From Pusillimonas sp. TS35 (GTDB lineage: Bacteria; Pseudomonadota; Gammaproteobacteria; Burkholderiales; Burkholderiaceae_B), in the NCBI RefSeq assembly GCF_009857885.1, contig NZ_WWER01000002.1, positions 248,001 to 312,000 of the forward strand: DNA of 64,000 nucleotides. The letters are read 5' to 3'. The notes under the pieces were generated by a model that saw nothing but the letters and a program-made list of their open reading frames with translations, made no database searches and was not told where the DNA came from. This document shows positions 26,945 through 37,159 of this stretch, in pieces. How positions within the stretch are numbered: the stretch's first letter is position 1; each line of letters starts with the position of its first letter. The translations under genes were made by a program, and so were the position numbers.

Positions 26945-28108
26945 CTAATACAGGCTGAGCTGGACGGGCGCCGGGTGGCCGGGATCATCCTGCGTCAGGC
27001 CGCTGGCACGCACACCGAACAACCGAATGCGGCGATCCAGTACCACGCGCTTGAGGCACTGGCCCGCGGCGCGATGGATGGCCTGGGCATCGCGCACGGG
27101 CATCGGCAGCGTGAGATCGCGGGTGACGGTGCGGAAATCGTCGAAGCGCAGCTTGATGCCCACCGTACAGGCCCCATAGCCTTTGCGCGCAAGGTCACCC
27201 TCCAGCTGTTCACACAGGCGCAGGAATATGGCTGACAACTCGGCCCTGTCATGGCGCACGTGCAGATCACGCTCGAACGTGGTTTCACGGCTGATGGACT
27301 TGGGCTCGGAATACGTGCGCACCGGGCGCTCATCAATGCCATGGGCAACGTCCACCAGCCAGCGTGCGTAGCTAAGGCCAAAGTGCTGTTGCAGCCAGTC
27401 GGGCTGCGCCTGCGCCAGGTCGGCAATCGTATGCACGCCCAAAGCCTTGAGCCGCGCGGTGGCCTTGGGGCCGATGCCATTCACCTTGCCCACGTCCAAA
27501 GGCCAGATCCGCCGCTCCAGATCACCCGGACCGATGATGGTGATGCCATCCGGCTTGTCCAGTTCGGACGCCAGCTTGGACAGCAGTTTATTGGGCGATA
27601 TACCAATCGAACACGACAGGCCCGTGGCCTCGCGCACAGCATCCTTGAGGCGCTGCGCGAGCGGCAGCGAGGCCTCAGGGTGATCGGTCAGGTCTATATA
27701 GATTTCGTCGATGCCGCGATCCTCGATGGCGGGCGCTATGCCCGCTACCGCCGCCTTGAACAGGCGCGAATAGTGGCGATACGTAGTGAAGTCGGTCGGC
27801 AGCAGGACGGCCTGGGGCGCCAACTGGGCCGCCTTCATCATGCCCATGGCCGAGAACACACCAAGCGCGCGCGCCTCATAGGTTGAAGTGGTGACAACGC
27901 CTCGGCCCGTATAGTGCCGCAGCACCGAGAATTCGCGCGTGCCATCGGGCAATATGCGTGGCTGATGCCGCGCGCCGCCGCCGATCACCACCGGGATTCC
28001 GCGCAGCTCGGGGTAGCGCAGCAGTTCCACCGACGCATAGAACGCATCCATATCCAGGTGCGCAATGCGGCGCGCCTCGGGTGCTTGCGGTATGGCGTCC
28101 TCGTTCAT
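26945..28108 (-). CDS. dinB: DNA polymerase IV (Y-family translesion polymerase)
   Basis: A 387-residue Y-family polymerase for error-prone bypass of damaged bases. The catalytic acidic residues are visible: HLDMDAFYASVE near the N terminus and the second block IEDRGIDEIYIDLTD. The helix-hairpin-helix segment VNGIGPKATARLKALGV and the little-finger domain follow. The protein ends in QLSLY, a sliding-clamp binding motif of the QxxL[FY] type. Start 28108 (MNEDAIPQ) is preferred over a much longer open frame, because family homology begins at about residue 13 from it. An insertion of roughly 15-20 residues (RHQPRILPDGTREFSVLRHY) interrupts the region after VVIGGG. Confidence 0.95.
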   Translation of the reverse strand: MNEDAIPQAPEARRIAHLDMDAFYASVELLRYPELRGIPVVIGGGARHQPRILPDGTREFSVLRHYTGRGVVTTSTYEARALGVFSAMGMMKAAQLAPQAVLLPTDFTTYRHYSRLFKAAVAGIAPAIEDRGIDEIYIDLTDHPEASLPLAQRLKDAVREATGLSCSIGISPNKLLSKLASELDKPDGITIIGPGDLERRIWPLDVGKVNGIGPKATARLKALGVHTIADLAQAQPDWLQQHFGLSYARWLVDVAHGIDERPVRTYSEPKSISRETTFERDLHVRHDRAELSAIFLRLCEQLEGDLARKGYGACTVGIKLRFDDFRTVTRDLTLPMPVRDAQAIHRAAGQCLKRVVLDRRIRLFGVRASGLTQDDPGHPAPVQLSLY

Positions 28109-28425
28109 GGGTTCATACGGCGGTGGTGCCAAGCCTGGCACACCGCATCGGCGTTGGGAATCCGGCTTGTGATTGGGGTTGCGGCACATGGCCCCGCAGG
28201 CATGTGGTGGCCCGCCTGCACAACTGCGCCTGTATACATGCACAGCATTATAAGTCGCCCCCATGTGCCACACCACGCTCCACAAATGGCACGACTTTGG
28301 CGCATGGATGGGTCGCACCTCTACTACGGCGCACCATTGCGGCGCCCGCAGGGGCCATCCAGGCGAAGCATAGTTGGCACAGCTTTTGCGTTATCCATCC
28401 TGGAAACTTAGCAAGGATGGACGAA
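28109..28425. promoter_or_regulatory. Intergenic control region of dinB and the nitrate operon
   Basis: This 317-bp stretch lies between the divergent dinB and nitrate-operon starts and holds no supported gene. It contains an inverted repeat GTGCCA (28265-28270) / TGGCAC (28287-28292) and the sigma-54 promoter listed separately. A weaker sigma-54-like element, TGGCAC-N5-TGGC, lies at 28287-28301 with the correct GG-N10-GC spacing. No clear LexA box was seen next to dinB. Confidence 0.5.
28374..28389 (+). promoter_or_regulatory. Sigma-54 (RpoN) promoter of the nitrate assimilation operon
   Basis: TTGGCAC (28374-28380), AGCTT, TTGC (28386-28389) matches the -24/-12 consensus TTGGCAC-N5-TTGC exactly, with GG and GC separated by 10 bases. 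It lies 37 bp upstream of the first gene. Sigma-54 plus NtrC control of nitrate assimilation is well established in proteobacteria, so the operon is expected to be induced under nitrogen limitation. Confidence 0.85.
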
Positions 28426-29739
28426 ATGAATCGCAAAGATACGCCAGACGCTTGCGCGGCACCCGCCATAACGGCGTCTCACACTGGCCACGGCCACAAC
28501 GCCAGCCGTCGCAAGCTGCTGCGCGGTGCGGCGCAACTGGCTAGCGGCGCCGGGCTGATGTCATTGCTGGACCCTTGGACCCGTGCTGCCGTCTGGGCGG
28601 CGGGCAGCGACGCGCCTGAGCAGACCACGGTGAAGATCGGCTTCATCCCCCTTACCGACTGCGCATCAGTGGTAATGGCCTCACTCAAGGGCTTCGACAA
28701 GAAGCATGGGGTCACAATCGTGCCGTCCAAGGAAGCCTCCTGGGCCGCCGTGCGCGAGAAGCTGACCAACGGCGACCTGGATTTCTCTCATGCGCTGTAC
28801 GGCATGATCTACGGCACGCACCTCGGTCTGGCGGGCACGCAAAAGGATATGGCGGTCTTGATGAGCCTGAATCAGAACGGGCAGGCCATTTCATTGTCCA
28901 ATCGATTGCACGAGGCGGGCGTCACCGATGGCGCGACCCTGCGCAAGCGCATGACGGCGGCTCCGCGCGCCTACACCTTTGCGCATACCTTTCCCACCGG
29001 TACACACGCCATGTGGCTGTACTACTGGCTCGCTGCCCATGACATCGATCCGGCCACTACGCGCAACGTCACAATCCCGCCGCCGCAAATGGTTGCCAAC
29101 ATACGCATCGGCAACATGGATGGCTTCTGTGTAGGCGAGCCCTGGAATGCGCGCGCCATCCGCGACAAGCTCGGCTTCACCACCACTACCTCGCAGGACA
29201 TCTGGGCGGATCACCCCGAGAAAGTGCTGGCCACACGCGCCGAGTTCGTCGACCACAACCCCAACACGGCCCGGGCCGTCACTGCGGCGATCCTGGAGGC
29301 CAGCCGCTGGATCGACAGCTCGCCAGGGAATGTGCGCGAAACCGCCCGTGCCATTGCCGCCAAGGCCTACGTGAATACCGATGCCAGCTTGATAGAAGGA
29401 CGCATGCTGGGGGAATACGAGAATGGCCTGGGAAAGAAATGGAAAGACGCACATGCCATGCGTTTTTACGGCGAGGGCGCGGTCAACTTTCCGTATCTGA
29501 GCGACGGCATGTGGTTTCTCACGCAACACAAGCGCTGGGGCCTGCTCACGGCGCACCCTGATTATGCGGGTGTCGCCAGGCAGATCAACCGCCTCGATCT
29601 GTACCGAGACGCCGCCAATGCATCCGGCACTATGCTGCCGGCCGGCGAAATGCGGTCCAGCGTGCTGATGGATGGGTCGAGGTGGGATGGCAACGACCCG
29701 GTCGCTTATGCCGACCACTTCAAGATCAAGACACGTTGA
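28426..29739 (+). CDS. nrtA: Nitrate ABC transporter substrate-binding protein
   Basis: A 437-residue NrtA/CmpA/NasF-type receptor. It carries a twin-arginine leader (ASRRKLLRGAAQLASGAG, about residues 26-43), so the folded protein is probably exported by Tat. The mature part begins with VKIGFIPLTDCASVVMASLK and includes SWAAVREKLTNGDLDFSHAL and VGEPWNARAIRDKLGFT, all typical of nitrate/bicarbonate binders. Start 28426 leaves an 8-base spacing to AAGGA; ATG 28417 in the same frame would overlap it. It is the first gene of the nitrate operon behind the sigma-54 promoter. Confidence 0.93.
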   Translation: MNRKDTPDACAAPAITASHTGHGHNASRRKLLRGAAQLASGAGLMSLLDPWTRAAVWAAGSDAPEQTTVKIGFIPLTDCASVVMASLKGFDKKHGVTIVPSKEASWAAVREKLTNGDLDFSHALYGMIYGTHLGLAGTQKDMAVLMSLNQNGQAISLSNRLHEAGVTDGATLRKRMTAAPRAYTFAHTFPTGTHAMWLYYWLAAHDIDPATTRNVTIPPPQMVANIRIGNMDGFCVGEPWNARAIRDKLGFTTTTSQDIWADHPEKVLATRAEFVDHNPNTARAVTAAILEASRWIDSSPGNVRETARAIAAKAYVNTDASLIEGRMLGEYENGLGKKWKDAHAMRFYGEGAVNFPYLSDGMWFLTQHKRWGLLTAHPDYAGVARQINRLDLYRDAANASGTMLPAGEMRSSVLMDGSRWDGNDPVAYADHFKIKTR

Positions 29740-29752
29740 GGAGGTATAGATC

Positions 29753-30583
29753 ATGGATTCCGTCGACATCAAAGCATATGCCCCTCCGCGTCGTGGCCGA
29801 CTGAGCGACTTGCTCGAACGCATGGCCGCAGCGTGCGCCGGGCCGGTTATCGGCCTGGCCCTGTTTGCACTGGCCTGGAAGCTGGTGGCGATCACGATCG
29901 ATGACATTCCACCCCCTGAAACCACACTCGCCGCAGCGGTTGAACTGTTCCGGGATCCGTTCTACGACAACGGCCCCAACGACGTAGGCATAGGCTGGAA
30001 CCTGCTGGCATCACTGGGCCGCGTGGCGCTCGGCTTCCTGCTGGCTGCCGCCGTCGGCATCCCGGCAGGTTTTGCAATCGGCCGTGTGCACGTGCTGGAC
30101 CGTATCTGCGCCCCCGTGATCAGCCTGCTGCGCCCGGTGTCGCCGCTGGCCTGGCTGCCACTCGGCCTGCTGCTGTTCAAGGCCGCTGACCCAGCAGCCA
30201 TCTGGGCCATCTTCGTCTGCGCCATCTGGCCTATGGTCATCAACACCGCCGACGGCGTACGCCAAGTGCCGCGCGACTACCTGAACGTGGCGCGGGTGCT
30301 GGACCTGAGCGAATGGAAAATCTTAACGCGCATCCTGCTGCCCGCCACGCTGCCCAGCATGATGACCGGCGTGCGACTGTCCATCAGCACGGCATGGCTG
30401 GTGATCGTGGCCGCCGAGATGCTCACAGGCGGCACCGGCCTCGGGTTCTGGCTGTGGGACGAATGGAACAACCTGAATGTGCAGAACATCCTGATCGCCA
30501 TCCTCATCATCGGTGCCGTCGGCATGGCGCTGGACACTCTGCTGCTTGCCCTGGCACGCCGCCTGGATCATCGCGAGGCCTGA
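29753..30583 (+). CDS. nrtB: Nitrate ABC transporter permease
   Basis: A 276-residue inner-membrane permease of the NrtB family with about six spans and the EAA-type loop VPRDYLNVARVLDLSEWKIL followed by TRILLPATLPSMMTGVRLS. It starts 13 bp after the receptor gene and 6 bp before the ATPase gene. It forms the membrane channel for nitrate (or nitrite) import. Confidence 0.94.
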   Translation: MDSVDIKAYAPPRRGRLSDLLERMAAACAGPVIGLALFALAWKLVAITIDDIPPPETTLAAAVELFRDPFYDNGPNDVGIGWNLLASLGRVALGFLLAAAVGIPAGFAIGRVHVLDRICAPVISLLRPVSPLAWLPLGLLLFKAADPAAIWAIFVCAIWPMVINTADGVRQVPRDYLNVARVLDLSEWKILTRILLPATLPSMMTGVRLSISTAWLVIVAAEMLTGGTGLGFWLWDEWNNLNVQNILIAILIIGAVGMALDTLLLALARRLDHREA

Positions 30584-30589
30584 GACATC

Positions 30590-31495
30590 ATGGAAAAATT
30601 CGTTCGCATCGAGTCGTTGCACCAACGCTTTTCAACACGCAGCGGCACCTATGAGGCTCTGCGCAATATCAGCCTGAATATCGCAGAGGGCGAGTTCGTG
30701 TCGCTGATCGGCCACTCGGGCTGCGGCAAATCGACCTTGCTGAACTTGATCGCCGGCCTGGAGCGCCCCAGCGACGACGGTGTGCTGCTGTGCGCAGAGC
30801 GCGAGATCGCCGGGCCGGGCCCGGAACGCGCGGTCGTGTTTCAGAACCACAGCCTGTTGCCTTGGCTCACATGTTTCCAGAACGTTTACCTAGCGGTGGA
30901 AAGCGTGTTCGGCAAACGCGAATCCCGCACCCTTCTGGCGTCACGCACCGAAGCGGCCATCGACATGGTGGGCCTGCATCACGCCATGCACAAACTGCCT
31001 GCCCAGATTTCTGGCGGTATGAAGCAGCGCGTGGGCATTGCGCGCGCACTGGCCATGGCGCCGCGCGTCTTGCTGCTGGACGAGCCTTTCGGCGCGCTGG
31101 ATGCGCTTACCCGTGCACAGCTGCAGGACGCGCTGATGCGCATCGTAGCCACCACCGGCACCACCGCGATCATGGTGACGCACGATGTGGACGAAGCCGT
31201 ACTGCTGTCAGACCGCATTGTCATGCTGACCAATGGCCCCGCCGCCACCATTGGCGAGATCCTTTCCGTGAAGCTGCCGCGCCCGCGCGACCGCGTTGCG
31301 CTGCTCACCGATCCCGACTATGTCGGCTGCCGAGCCACTGTACTCGGCTTCCTGCACGAGCGGCACCACAGCCGCCACGCATTGGGCGCCGGGCAGGCCA
31401 GCACGGATGTACGCGCCCAAGCCGCGCATATTCTCGATAACGCGCGCCGCGCCAATACGCCCCGCCCTCAACCCTCCACCTCCGATGCATCATGA
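30590..31495 (+). CDS. nrtD: Nitrate ABC transporter ATP-binding protein
   Basis: A 301-residue ABC ATPase with Walker [10 protein letters not shown] (about residues 42-50), [12 protein letters not shown]-loop, signature [15 protein letters not shown], Walker [17 protein letters not shown] and the switch His in VTHDVDEAV. The core ends around residue 250; the remaining 50 residues are a variable Ala/Arg-rich tail with no receptor-like domain, so it is NrtD-like rather than the NrtC fusion. Its stop overlaps the nirB start (ATGA). Confidence 0.93.
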   Translation: MEKFVRIESLHQRFSTRSGTYEALRNISLNIAEGEFVSLIGHSGCGKSTLLNLIAGLERPSDDGVLLCAEREIAGPGPERAVVFQNHSLLPWLTCFQNVYLAVESVFGKRESRTLLASRTEAAIDMVGLHHAMHKLPAQISGGMKQRVGIARALAMAPRVLLLDEPFGALDALTRAQLQDALMRIVATTGTTAIMVTHDVDEAVLLSDRIVMLTNGPAATIGEILSVKLPRPRDRVALLTDPDYVGCRATVLGFLHERHHSRHALGAGQASTDVRAQAAHILDNARRANTPRPQPSTSDAS

Positions 31496-33924
31496 AGAAA
31501 CGCAGACTCGTCGTCGTCGGCAACGGCATGGCCGGCATACGCACTATCGAAGAATTGCTCAAGCTGGACGCCGATCTCTATGAGATCACTGTGTTCGGCT
31601 CGGAGCCTCACCCAAACTACAACCGCATCCTGCTTTCGCCGGTGCTGTCGGGCGAACAGACGCTCCAGGACATCATTCTGAATGACCTCGATTGGTATCG
31701 CGACAACGGCATCGCGCTGCATATGGGCAGCACCATCACCCAGATCAACCGCGGGCGCCGGGAAGTGGCGACCGGCGATGGCAAGGTAACGCCGTATGAT
31801 CGCCTGCTGATCGCCACGGGCTCCACACCTTATATCCTGCCGGTGCCCGGCAACAGCCTGCGCGGCGTCGTCGCCTTTCGCGACATCCATGACGTCAACC
31901 TGATGATAGAAGCCGCCGGCCGCCTCAAGCGCGCAGTGGTGATCGGCGGTGGCCTACTCGGTCTGGAGGCCGCCAACGGCCTGGTTTCGCGCGGCATGGA
32001 TGTGTCGGTGGTCCACTTGGGCGAGGCACTGCTTGACCGCCAGTTGGACTCCGAAGCCGCTGCCCTGCTGCGCCGCAGCCTGGAAGAACGAGGCCTGCGC
32101 TTTTTGATGTCGCGTCAAACGTCCGAAATTCTGGGCAACGACGAAGGCGCGGTGCGCGGCCTGCGCTTCAGCGACGGCACCGATATCGACGCTGATGTCG
32201 TGGTGATGGCAGCGGGCATACGGCCCAACACTGCACTGGCCCAATCAGCGGGCATCCATTGTGATCGCGGCATTGTCGTCAACGACACCATGCAGACTTT
32301 CGACCCCAGCATTTATGCGGTGGGCGAATGCGTGAGTCATCGGGGCGTGGCGTACGGACTAGTAGCGCCGCTGTTCGAACAGGCCAAGGTCGCCGCCAAC
32401 CACTTGGCCATGTTCGGCATTGGCCGCTACGGCGGCAGCGCTACGTCCACCAAACTGAAAGTCACCGGCATCGATGTGTTTTCGGCCGGCGATTTCACGG
32501 GCGGGCCGGAAACTGAAGCCATCACGCTCGCCGACCCGGTGGGCGGCGTTTATAAGAAGCTGGTGATTCAGGACGACAAACTGGTGGGCGCCTGCCTGTA
32601 TGGCGACACGGTGGACGGTGCGTGGTACTTTCGCCTGATCCGCGAAGGAAAGCCCGTCAACGAGATCCGCGAGCACCTGATGTTTGGCGAAGCGGCCATC
32701 GGCGACACCGGCCATGCGGGTGAAACCAGCATTGCCCAGATGCCCGACAGCGCAGAAGTGTGCGGCTGCAACGGTGTATGCAAAGGCACCATCGTCAAAG
32801 CCATCCGCGAGCAAGGCTTGTTCACGGTGGACGATATCAAGAAGCACACCAAGGCCGCCAGCTCCTGCGGCTCCTGCGCGGGGCTGGTAGAGCAGATACT
32901 GATCAACTGTGTGGGCGGCGCGGCCGACATCAAGCCCAAGTCCGAGAAGCCCATCTGCGGCTGCGCGGATTACACCCACGGTGATGTGCGGCGCGTGATC
33001 CGCGAGCAGCACCTGACCACCACGGCCGCTACCATGCGCTTCATGGAGTGGCGCACTCCCGACGGCTGCGCCAGCTGCCGCCCTGCGCTGAACTACTACC
33101 TGACATCCACTTGGCCCGGCGAGGCGCGTGACGATGGGCAATCGCGCCTGATCAACGAACGCGCCCACGCCAACATCCAGAAAGACGGCACCTTCTCGGT
33201 GGTCCCGCGCATGTGGGGCGGCGTCACCACGCCGGCGCAGCTACGCCGCATTGCCGACGTGGCCGACAAGTACAAGGTGCCCATGGTGAAAGTCACGGGC
33301 GGCCAGCGCATCGACCTGCTGGGCGTGCGCAAGCAGGATTTGCCGTCAGTCTGGAAAGACCTGGACATGCCCTCGGGCTATGCCTACGGCAAAAGCCTGC
33401 GCACCGTGAAAACCTGTGTGGGTAAGGAGTTCTGCCGCTTCGGCACACAGGACTCCACCAGTATGGGTATCGCGCTGGAGAAAGAGCTTGCCGGCATGGG
33501 CAGCCCACACAAGGTCAAACTCGCTGTCTCCGGCTGCCCGCGCAACTGCGCCGAATCAGGCATCAAGGACATCGGCATCATCGCGGTCGACTCCGGCTGG
33601 GAACTGTACGTAGGCGGCAACGGCGGCATAAAGACAGAAGTGGCGCAGTTCTTCGCCAAGGTACAGACCGCGGAGGATGTGCTGAGCTATTGCGGCGCCT
33701 TTCTGCAGTTGTACCGCGAAGAAGCGTTTTACCTGGAGCGCACCTGCCATTATCTGGCGCGCGTGGGGCTGGAGCACGCCCGCGCCCGGGTGGTCGAGGA
33801 TGCGACCAACCGCGCCGAGCTATACGCCCGGCTCAAGTTCGCCCTTTCCTTCGTGAAAGATCCGTGGGCGGAACGCATTGCGGACGAACACGCGCGGCGT
33901 GAATTCGAAGCCCTGCCGGCCTGA
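31492..33924 (+). CDS. nirB: Assimilatory nitrite reductase, large subunit
   Basis: An 810-residue NAD(P)H-dependent sirohaem nitrite reductase that reduces nitrite to ammonium in the cytoplasm. Order of domains: FAD/NAD(P)H oxidoreductase ([19 protein letters not shown] at the start; [17 protein letters not shown] at about 147-163), two BFD-like [2Fe-2S] modules ([37 protein letters not shown]), then the sirohaem domain. The [4Fe-4S]/sirohaem cysteines are in [15 protein letters not shown] and [11 protein letters not shown]. It is slightly shorter than E. coli NirB (847 residues), mainly at the C terminus. It is coupled to the transporter ATPase gene upstream and nirD downstream. Confidence 0.96.
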   Translation: MKKRRLVVVGNGMAGIRTIEELLKLDADLYEITVFGSEPHPNYNRILLSPVLSGEQTLQDIILNDLDWYRDNGIALHMGSTITQINRGRREVATGDGKVTPYDRLLIATGSTPYILPVPGNSLRGVVAFRDIHDVNLMIEAAGRLKRAVVIGGGLLGLEAANGLVSRGMDVSVVHLGEALLDRQLDSEAAALLRRSLEERGLRFLMSRQTSEILGNDEGAVRGLRFSDGTDIDADVVVMAAGIRPNTALAQSAGIHCDRGIVVNDTMQTFDPSIYAVGECVSHRGVAYGLVAPLFEQAKVAANHLAMFGIGRYGGSATSTKLKVTGIDVFSAGDFTGGPETEAITLADPVGGVYKKLVIQDDKLVGACLYGDTVDGAWYFRLIREGKPVNEIREHLMFGEAAIGDTGHAGETSIAQMPDSAEVCGCNGVCKGTIVKAIREQGLFTVDDIKKHTKAASSCGSCAGLVEQILINCVGGAADIKPKSEKPICGCADYTHGDVRRVIREQHLTTTAATMRFMEWRTPDGCASCRPALNYYLTSTWPGEARDDGQSRLINERAHANIQKDGTFSVVPRMWGGVTTPAQLRRIADVADKYKVPMVKVTGGQRIDLLGVRKQDLPSVWKDLDMPSGYAYGKSLRTVKTCVGKEFCRFGTQDSTSMGIALEKELAGMGSPHKVKLAVSGCPRNCAESGIKDIGIIAVDSGWELYVGGNGGIKTEVAQFFAKVQTAEDVLSYCGAFLQLYREEAFYLERTCHYLARVGLEHARARVVEDATNRAELYARLKFALSFVKDPWAERIADEHARREFEALPA

Positions 33925-33941
33925 TATTTTCTGGAGTCATA

Positions 33942-34277
33942 ATGGACACTACTATGCTGGATTGGACCGAGGTCTGCGGCTTGGAAGACATCCCGCAGGC
34001 TGGCTCGCGCGTCGTACACCGCGCCAGCGGACACCCCGTGGCGCTATTCCGCGCATCCGATGACCGCGTCTTTGCCCTGCTCGACCGCTGCCCGCACAAG
34101 GGCGGCCCGCTATCGGACGGCCTGGTGCACGGCTACGCCGTAACCTGCCCGCTGCACGGCTGGAATATTGATCTGAACAATGGCCACGCCTGCGCGCCCG
34201 ACGAAGGCTGCGCGGACACGTTCCCTGTGCGTGTGGAGCACGGCCGTGTGCTGCTCGCATTGAAGGGTGTGGCGTAG
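33942..34277 (+). CDS. nirD: Nitrite reductase, small subunit (Rieske-type)
   Basis: A 111-residue Rieske-fold protein that assists NirB. The cluster motif region reads DRCPHKGGPLSDGLVHG and CPLHGWNIDLNNG, giving C-x-H and C-x2-H ligand pairs, so unlike many NirD proteins the Rieske ligands appear to be retained. It lies 17 bp behind nirB and 2 bp before nasA. Confidence 0.94.
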   Translation: MDTTMLDWTEVCGLEDIPQAGSRVVHRASGHPVALFRASDDRVFALLDRCPHKGGPLSDGLVHGYAVTCPLHGWNIDLNNGHACAPDEGCADTFPVRVEHGRVLLALKGVA

Positions 34278-34279
34278 CC

Positions 34280-37159
34280 ATGGAAACGGCCGTCCGCGTG
34301 ACCTCATCCATCTGCTGCTATTGCGGCACAGGTTGCGGCGTGCGCATCCACAGCCGCGGCGAGCGCGTGCTGGCTGTGGAAGGCGACGAAAGCCATCCCT
34401 CCAGCCTCGGCCAGTTGTGCGGCAAGGGATTAAACCTGACGGCAACGGTGCGCCATGATCAAGGGCGTATCCTGGCCGCGCAATGGCGGGCCGACCGGTC
34501 GCAGCCCCGGCGCGAGATTGCGCTGAGCGATGCCTATGACATCGCGGCTGCAAAGCTCGCCGAAACCATTGCCATGCATGGGCCCGATGCAATCGGCTTT
34601 TATCTGTCCGGCCAGTTGCTGACCGAAGACTACACCGTTTTCAACAAGCTGGCGCGCGCGCTGATCGGCACGAACAACATCGACTCCAACTCGCGGCTGT
34701 GCATGTCCAGCGCGGTAAGCGGCTACAGCCTCACATTAGGCGCGGACGCACCACCCGCCTGCTACGAAGACCTGGAGCACGCGAACGCCGTACTGATCGC
34801 TGGGTCAAACATGGCGTACGCGCACCCTGTGTTGTTCCGGCGCCTGGAAGCGGCAAAGACACGGCGGCCGGACATGAAAATAATCGTGGTTGACCCACGC
34901 CGCACCGATACTGCCAGCATCGCCGATCTGCACTTGGCCATACAGCCCGGCACTGACGTTGCCCTGTTTCACGCCATGCTCAACGTGCTGGTGTGGGAAG
35001 ACCTGATCGACCGCAGCTATATTGCGCACCACACGCGCGGCTTCGCGGCTCTAAAGCAGCGTATCCGCGAGTTCACACCCAGCGCGGCGCAGGACGTATG
35101 CGGCGTGGCGGCCAGCGACATCGTTCAGGCGGCGCGCTGGTTCGGCGAGGCAAAGGCCGCACTATCGCTCTATACCATGGGCCTGAACCAGTCCTGCAGC
35201 GGCACAGCCAAGAACGCAGCACTCATCCACCTGCATCTGGCCACCGGGCACATCGGCCGCCCCGGCACCGGCCCTTTCTCGCTGACCGGCCAACCCAATG
35301 CTATGGGCGGACGCGAAGCAGGAGGCATGGCTACGCTGCTGCCTGGCCACCGCAAGCCTGGCGATGCCGCCCACCGCGAAGAGGTGGCGCGGTTGTGGGG
35401 CGTGGACCGCCTGCCCGAACAACCTGGCAAAACCGCTATCGACATGTTCGACGCCGTACTTGCGGGAGACATCAAAGTGCTGTGGATCGCCGCCACCAAC
35501 CCCGCCCAGTCCCTGCCCGACACAGGCCGCGTGCATGCCGCGCTGGAGAAAGCCGAACTCGTCATTGTGCAAGAAGCCTACGCCAACACCGAAACACTGG
35601 CCTTTGCGGACCTGGTGCTGCCCGCCGCCACCTGGCCAGAGAAGAGCGGCACCGTCACCAATTCTGAACGCCGCATCAGCCGCGTGCGCGCCGCCATCAA
35701 CCCACCTGGAAACGCACGCCCCGACTGGGAAATAGTCTGCGCCGTGGCGCGCAGGCTGGCCGGACATATCGCACCGCACAAGACCGAACTGTTCAACTAT
35801 GCCAATGAGGCGGCAGTTTTCGCGGAACACGCCCGTTGCACAGCGGGACGCGATCTGGACTACAGCGCCCTGACGCACGCAATACTGGAAAGAGACGGGC
35901 CGCAGCAATGGCCGTATGCGGGCGTCGGCACGCAGGCATCTGCGCGCCTGTATGCTGATGGCAACTTCCCCACTGACGATGGCCGCGCACACTTCTACGA
36001 CACGGGCTATGTACCCGTCGCCGAAAACATATCGCCCCATTACCCACTGCACCTGACCACAGGCCGCATGCGCGACCAATGGCACACCCTTACCCGCACC
36101 GGACTGGTGCCGGCACTGATGCGCCATGTCGAGGAGCCTTGCGTGTACCTGAACGCCAACGACCTGCGACGCTACCGCCTGCAGGAAGGCGGCCTGGCAC
36201 GCGTCAGGACGCGGCGCGGGCAAGTGATTCTGCCTGTCGCGGTCGATGAAGGGCTGCAACCCGGTCATGCCTTTTTGCATATGCATTGGGGAAGCGGCTT
36301 TATTGCTGGCACCGGCGTCAACGCGCTGGCCTGCAGCGCGCGCGACCCGGCCTCGCGCCAGCCAGAGCTGAAACATAGCGCGGCCAATGTAGCGCCGGTG
36401 GAAATGACCTGGCACGCACAGGCATGGATCAAGGGCTGCGCCGTCACGCTGCGAACGCGACTGATGCCTTGGCTGCGGCGCTTTCCCTATGCCGTACTGG
36501 TGCCCAGCGCGCTGGGCGGAGAAGGTGTGCGGCTGCGGCTGGCGAGCGCCGCCGCGCCGGATCGCAAAACACTCGATCATCTGATCCACGATCTCGGCCT
36601 GGACGCTGCGGATCTCGCCTTCGACGATCCCGCACGCGGCATCGTGCGGCGCCTCCTGCGCGACATCCCAGCGCTCTCTACCGTTGCGGCGGCTGGCGCA
36701 GCCTCTACGCGAACACCTGCGGGAACAACGACTGGCGCATTGACTGCAATGCCTGGCGCGACGCCCGCTGCATCACACATCGCCCTTCCGTCGCCGCCCC
36801 GTCAGGCAGATGCACAGATCAGCACCGGCGCCCTGCGCGCCTGGCTGCTTACTGGCGACGTGCGCGCCGCGCCGGCGCTGCTGGACTGGACACAGACGGG
36901 CACGCCCTCCGCCCCGCCCGGCCAGCTGCTGTCGGGCCGCAGTGTGCTCGTTGCGCGCGCCCGCATCATTTGCAGTTGCGCCAGCGTCACCGATCAAGCC
37001 ATTGTCCAGGGCTTGGAACAAGGCCTGGACTTGAACGGGCTCAAAACCAAGCTCAACTGTGGCGCAAGCTGCGGCACCTGCCTGCCGCAAGTGCGACAGT
37101 TGGCCGGGCAATATGCCCGCACTCATGCAGCCCCCAACTCCACGGAGCACATATCATGA
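34280..37159 (+). CDS. nasA: Assimilatory nitrate reductase catalytic subunit
   Basis: A 959-residue molybdopterin oxidoreductase that reduces nitrate to nitrite in the cytoplasm. The N-terminal [4Fe-4S] motif (CCYCGTGCGVRIHSRG ... LCGKGLNL) is at residues 10-52. Molybdenum-cofactor domains follow with LCMSSAVSGYSLTLGADAPP, LTGQPNAMGGREAGGMATL, and the molydopterin dinucleotide-binding domain after TTGRMRDQWHTLTRTG. The C-terminal 60 residues add a BFD-like [2Fe-2S] module (CSCASVTDQAIVQGLE ... CGASCGTCLPQV), as in Klebsiella NasA. A roughly 80-residue low-complexity linker (Ala/Thr/Pro-rich) precedes that module. Electrons presumably arrive from a flavoprotein encoded elsewhere, or through NirB. 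Confidence 0.95.
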   Translation: METAVRVTSSICCYCGTGCGVRIHSRGERVLAVEGDESHPSSLGQLCGKGLNLTATVRHDQGRILAAQWRADRSQPRREIALSDAYDIAAAKLAETIAMHGPDAIGFYLSGQLLTEDYTVFNKLARALIGTNNIDSNSRLCMSSAVSGYSLTLGADAPPACYEDLEHANAVLIAGSNMAYAHPVLFRRLEAAKTRRPDMKIIVVDPRRTDTASIADLHLAIQPGTDVALFHAMLNVLVWEDLIDRSYIAHHTRGFAALKQRIREFTPSAAQDVCGVAASDIVQAARWFGEAKAALSLYTMGLNQSCSGTAKNAALIHLHLATGHIGRPGTGPFSLTGQPNAMGGREAGGMATLLPGHRKPGDAAHREEVARLWGVDRLPEQPGKTAIDMFDAVLAGDIKVLWIAATNPAQSLPDTGRVHAALEKAELVIVQEAYANTETLAFADLVLPAATWPEKSGTVTNSERRISRVRAAINPPGNARPDWEIVCAVARRLAGHIAPHKTELFNYANEAAVFAEHARCTAGRDLDYSALTHAILERDGPQQWPYAGVGTQASARLYADGNFPTDDGRAHFYDTGYVPVAENISPHYPLHLTTGRMRDQWHTLTRTGLVPALMRHVEEPCVYLNANDLRRYRLQEGGLARVRTRRGQVILPVAVDEGLQPGHAFLHMHWGSGFIAGTGVNALACSARDPASRQPELKHSAANVAPVEMTWHAQAWIKGCAVTLRTRLMPWLRRFPYAVLVPSALGGEGVRLRLASAAAPDRKTLDHLIHDLGLDAADLAFDDPARGIVRRLLRDIPALSTVAAAGAASTRTPAGTTTGALTAMPGATPAASHIALPSPPRQADAQISTGALRAWLLTGDVRAAPALLDWTQTGTPSAPPGQLLSGRSVLVARARIICSCASVTDQAIVQGLEQGLDLNGLKTKLNCGASCGTCLPQVRQLAGQYARTHAAPNSTEHIS

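Noticed and set aside
28310-28345. Possible NtrC binding site (GCACC...GGCGCACC)
   Set aside because: The half-sites do not have the spacing or symmetry of the NtrC consensus, so I list only the sigma-54 promoter.
35162-36589. A 475-codon minus-strand frame inside nasA
   Set aside because: It is antisense to conserved molybdopterin oxidoreductase sequence, with composition typical of a shadow frame.
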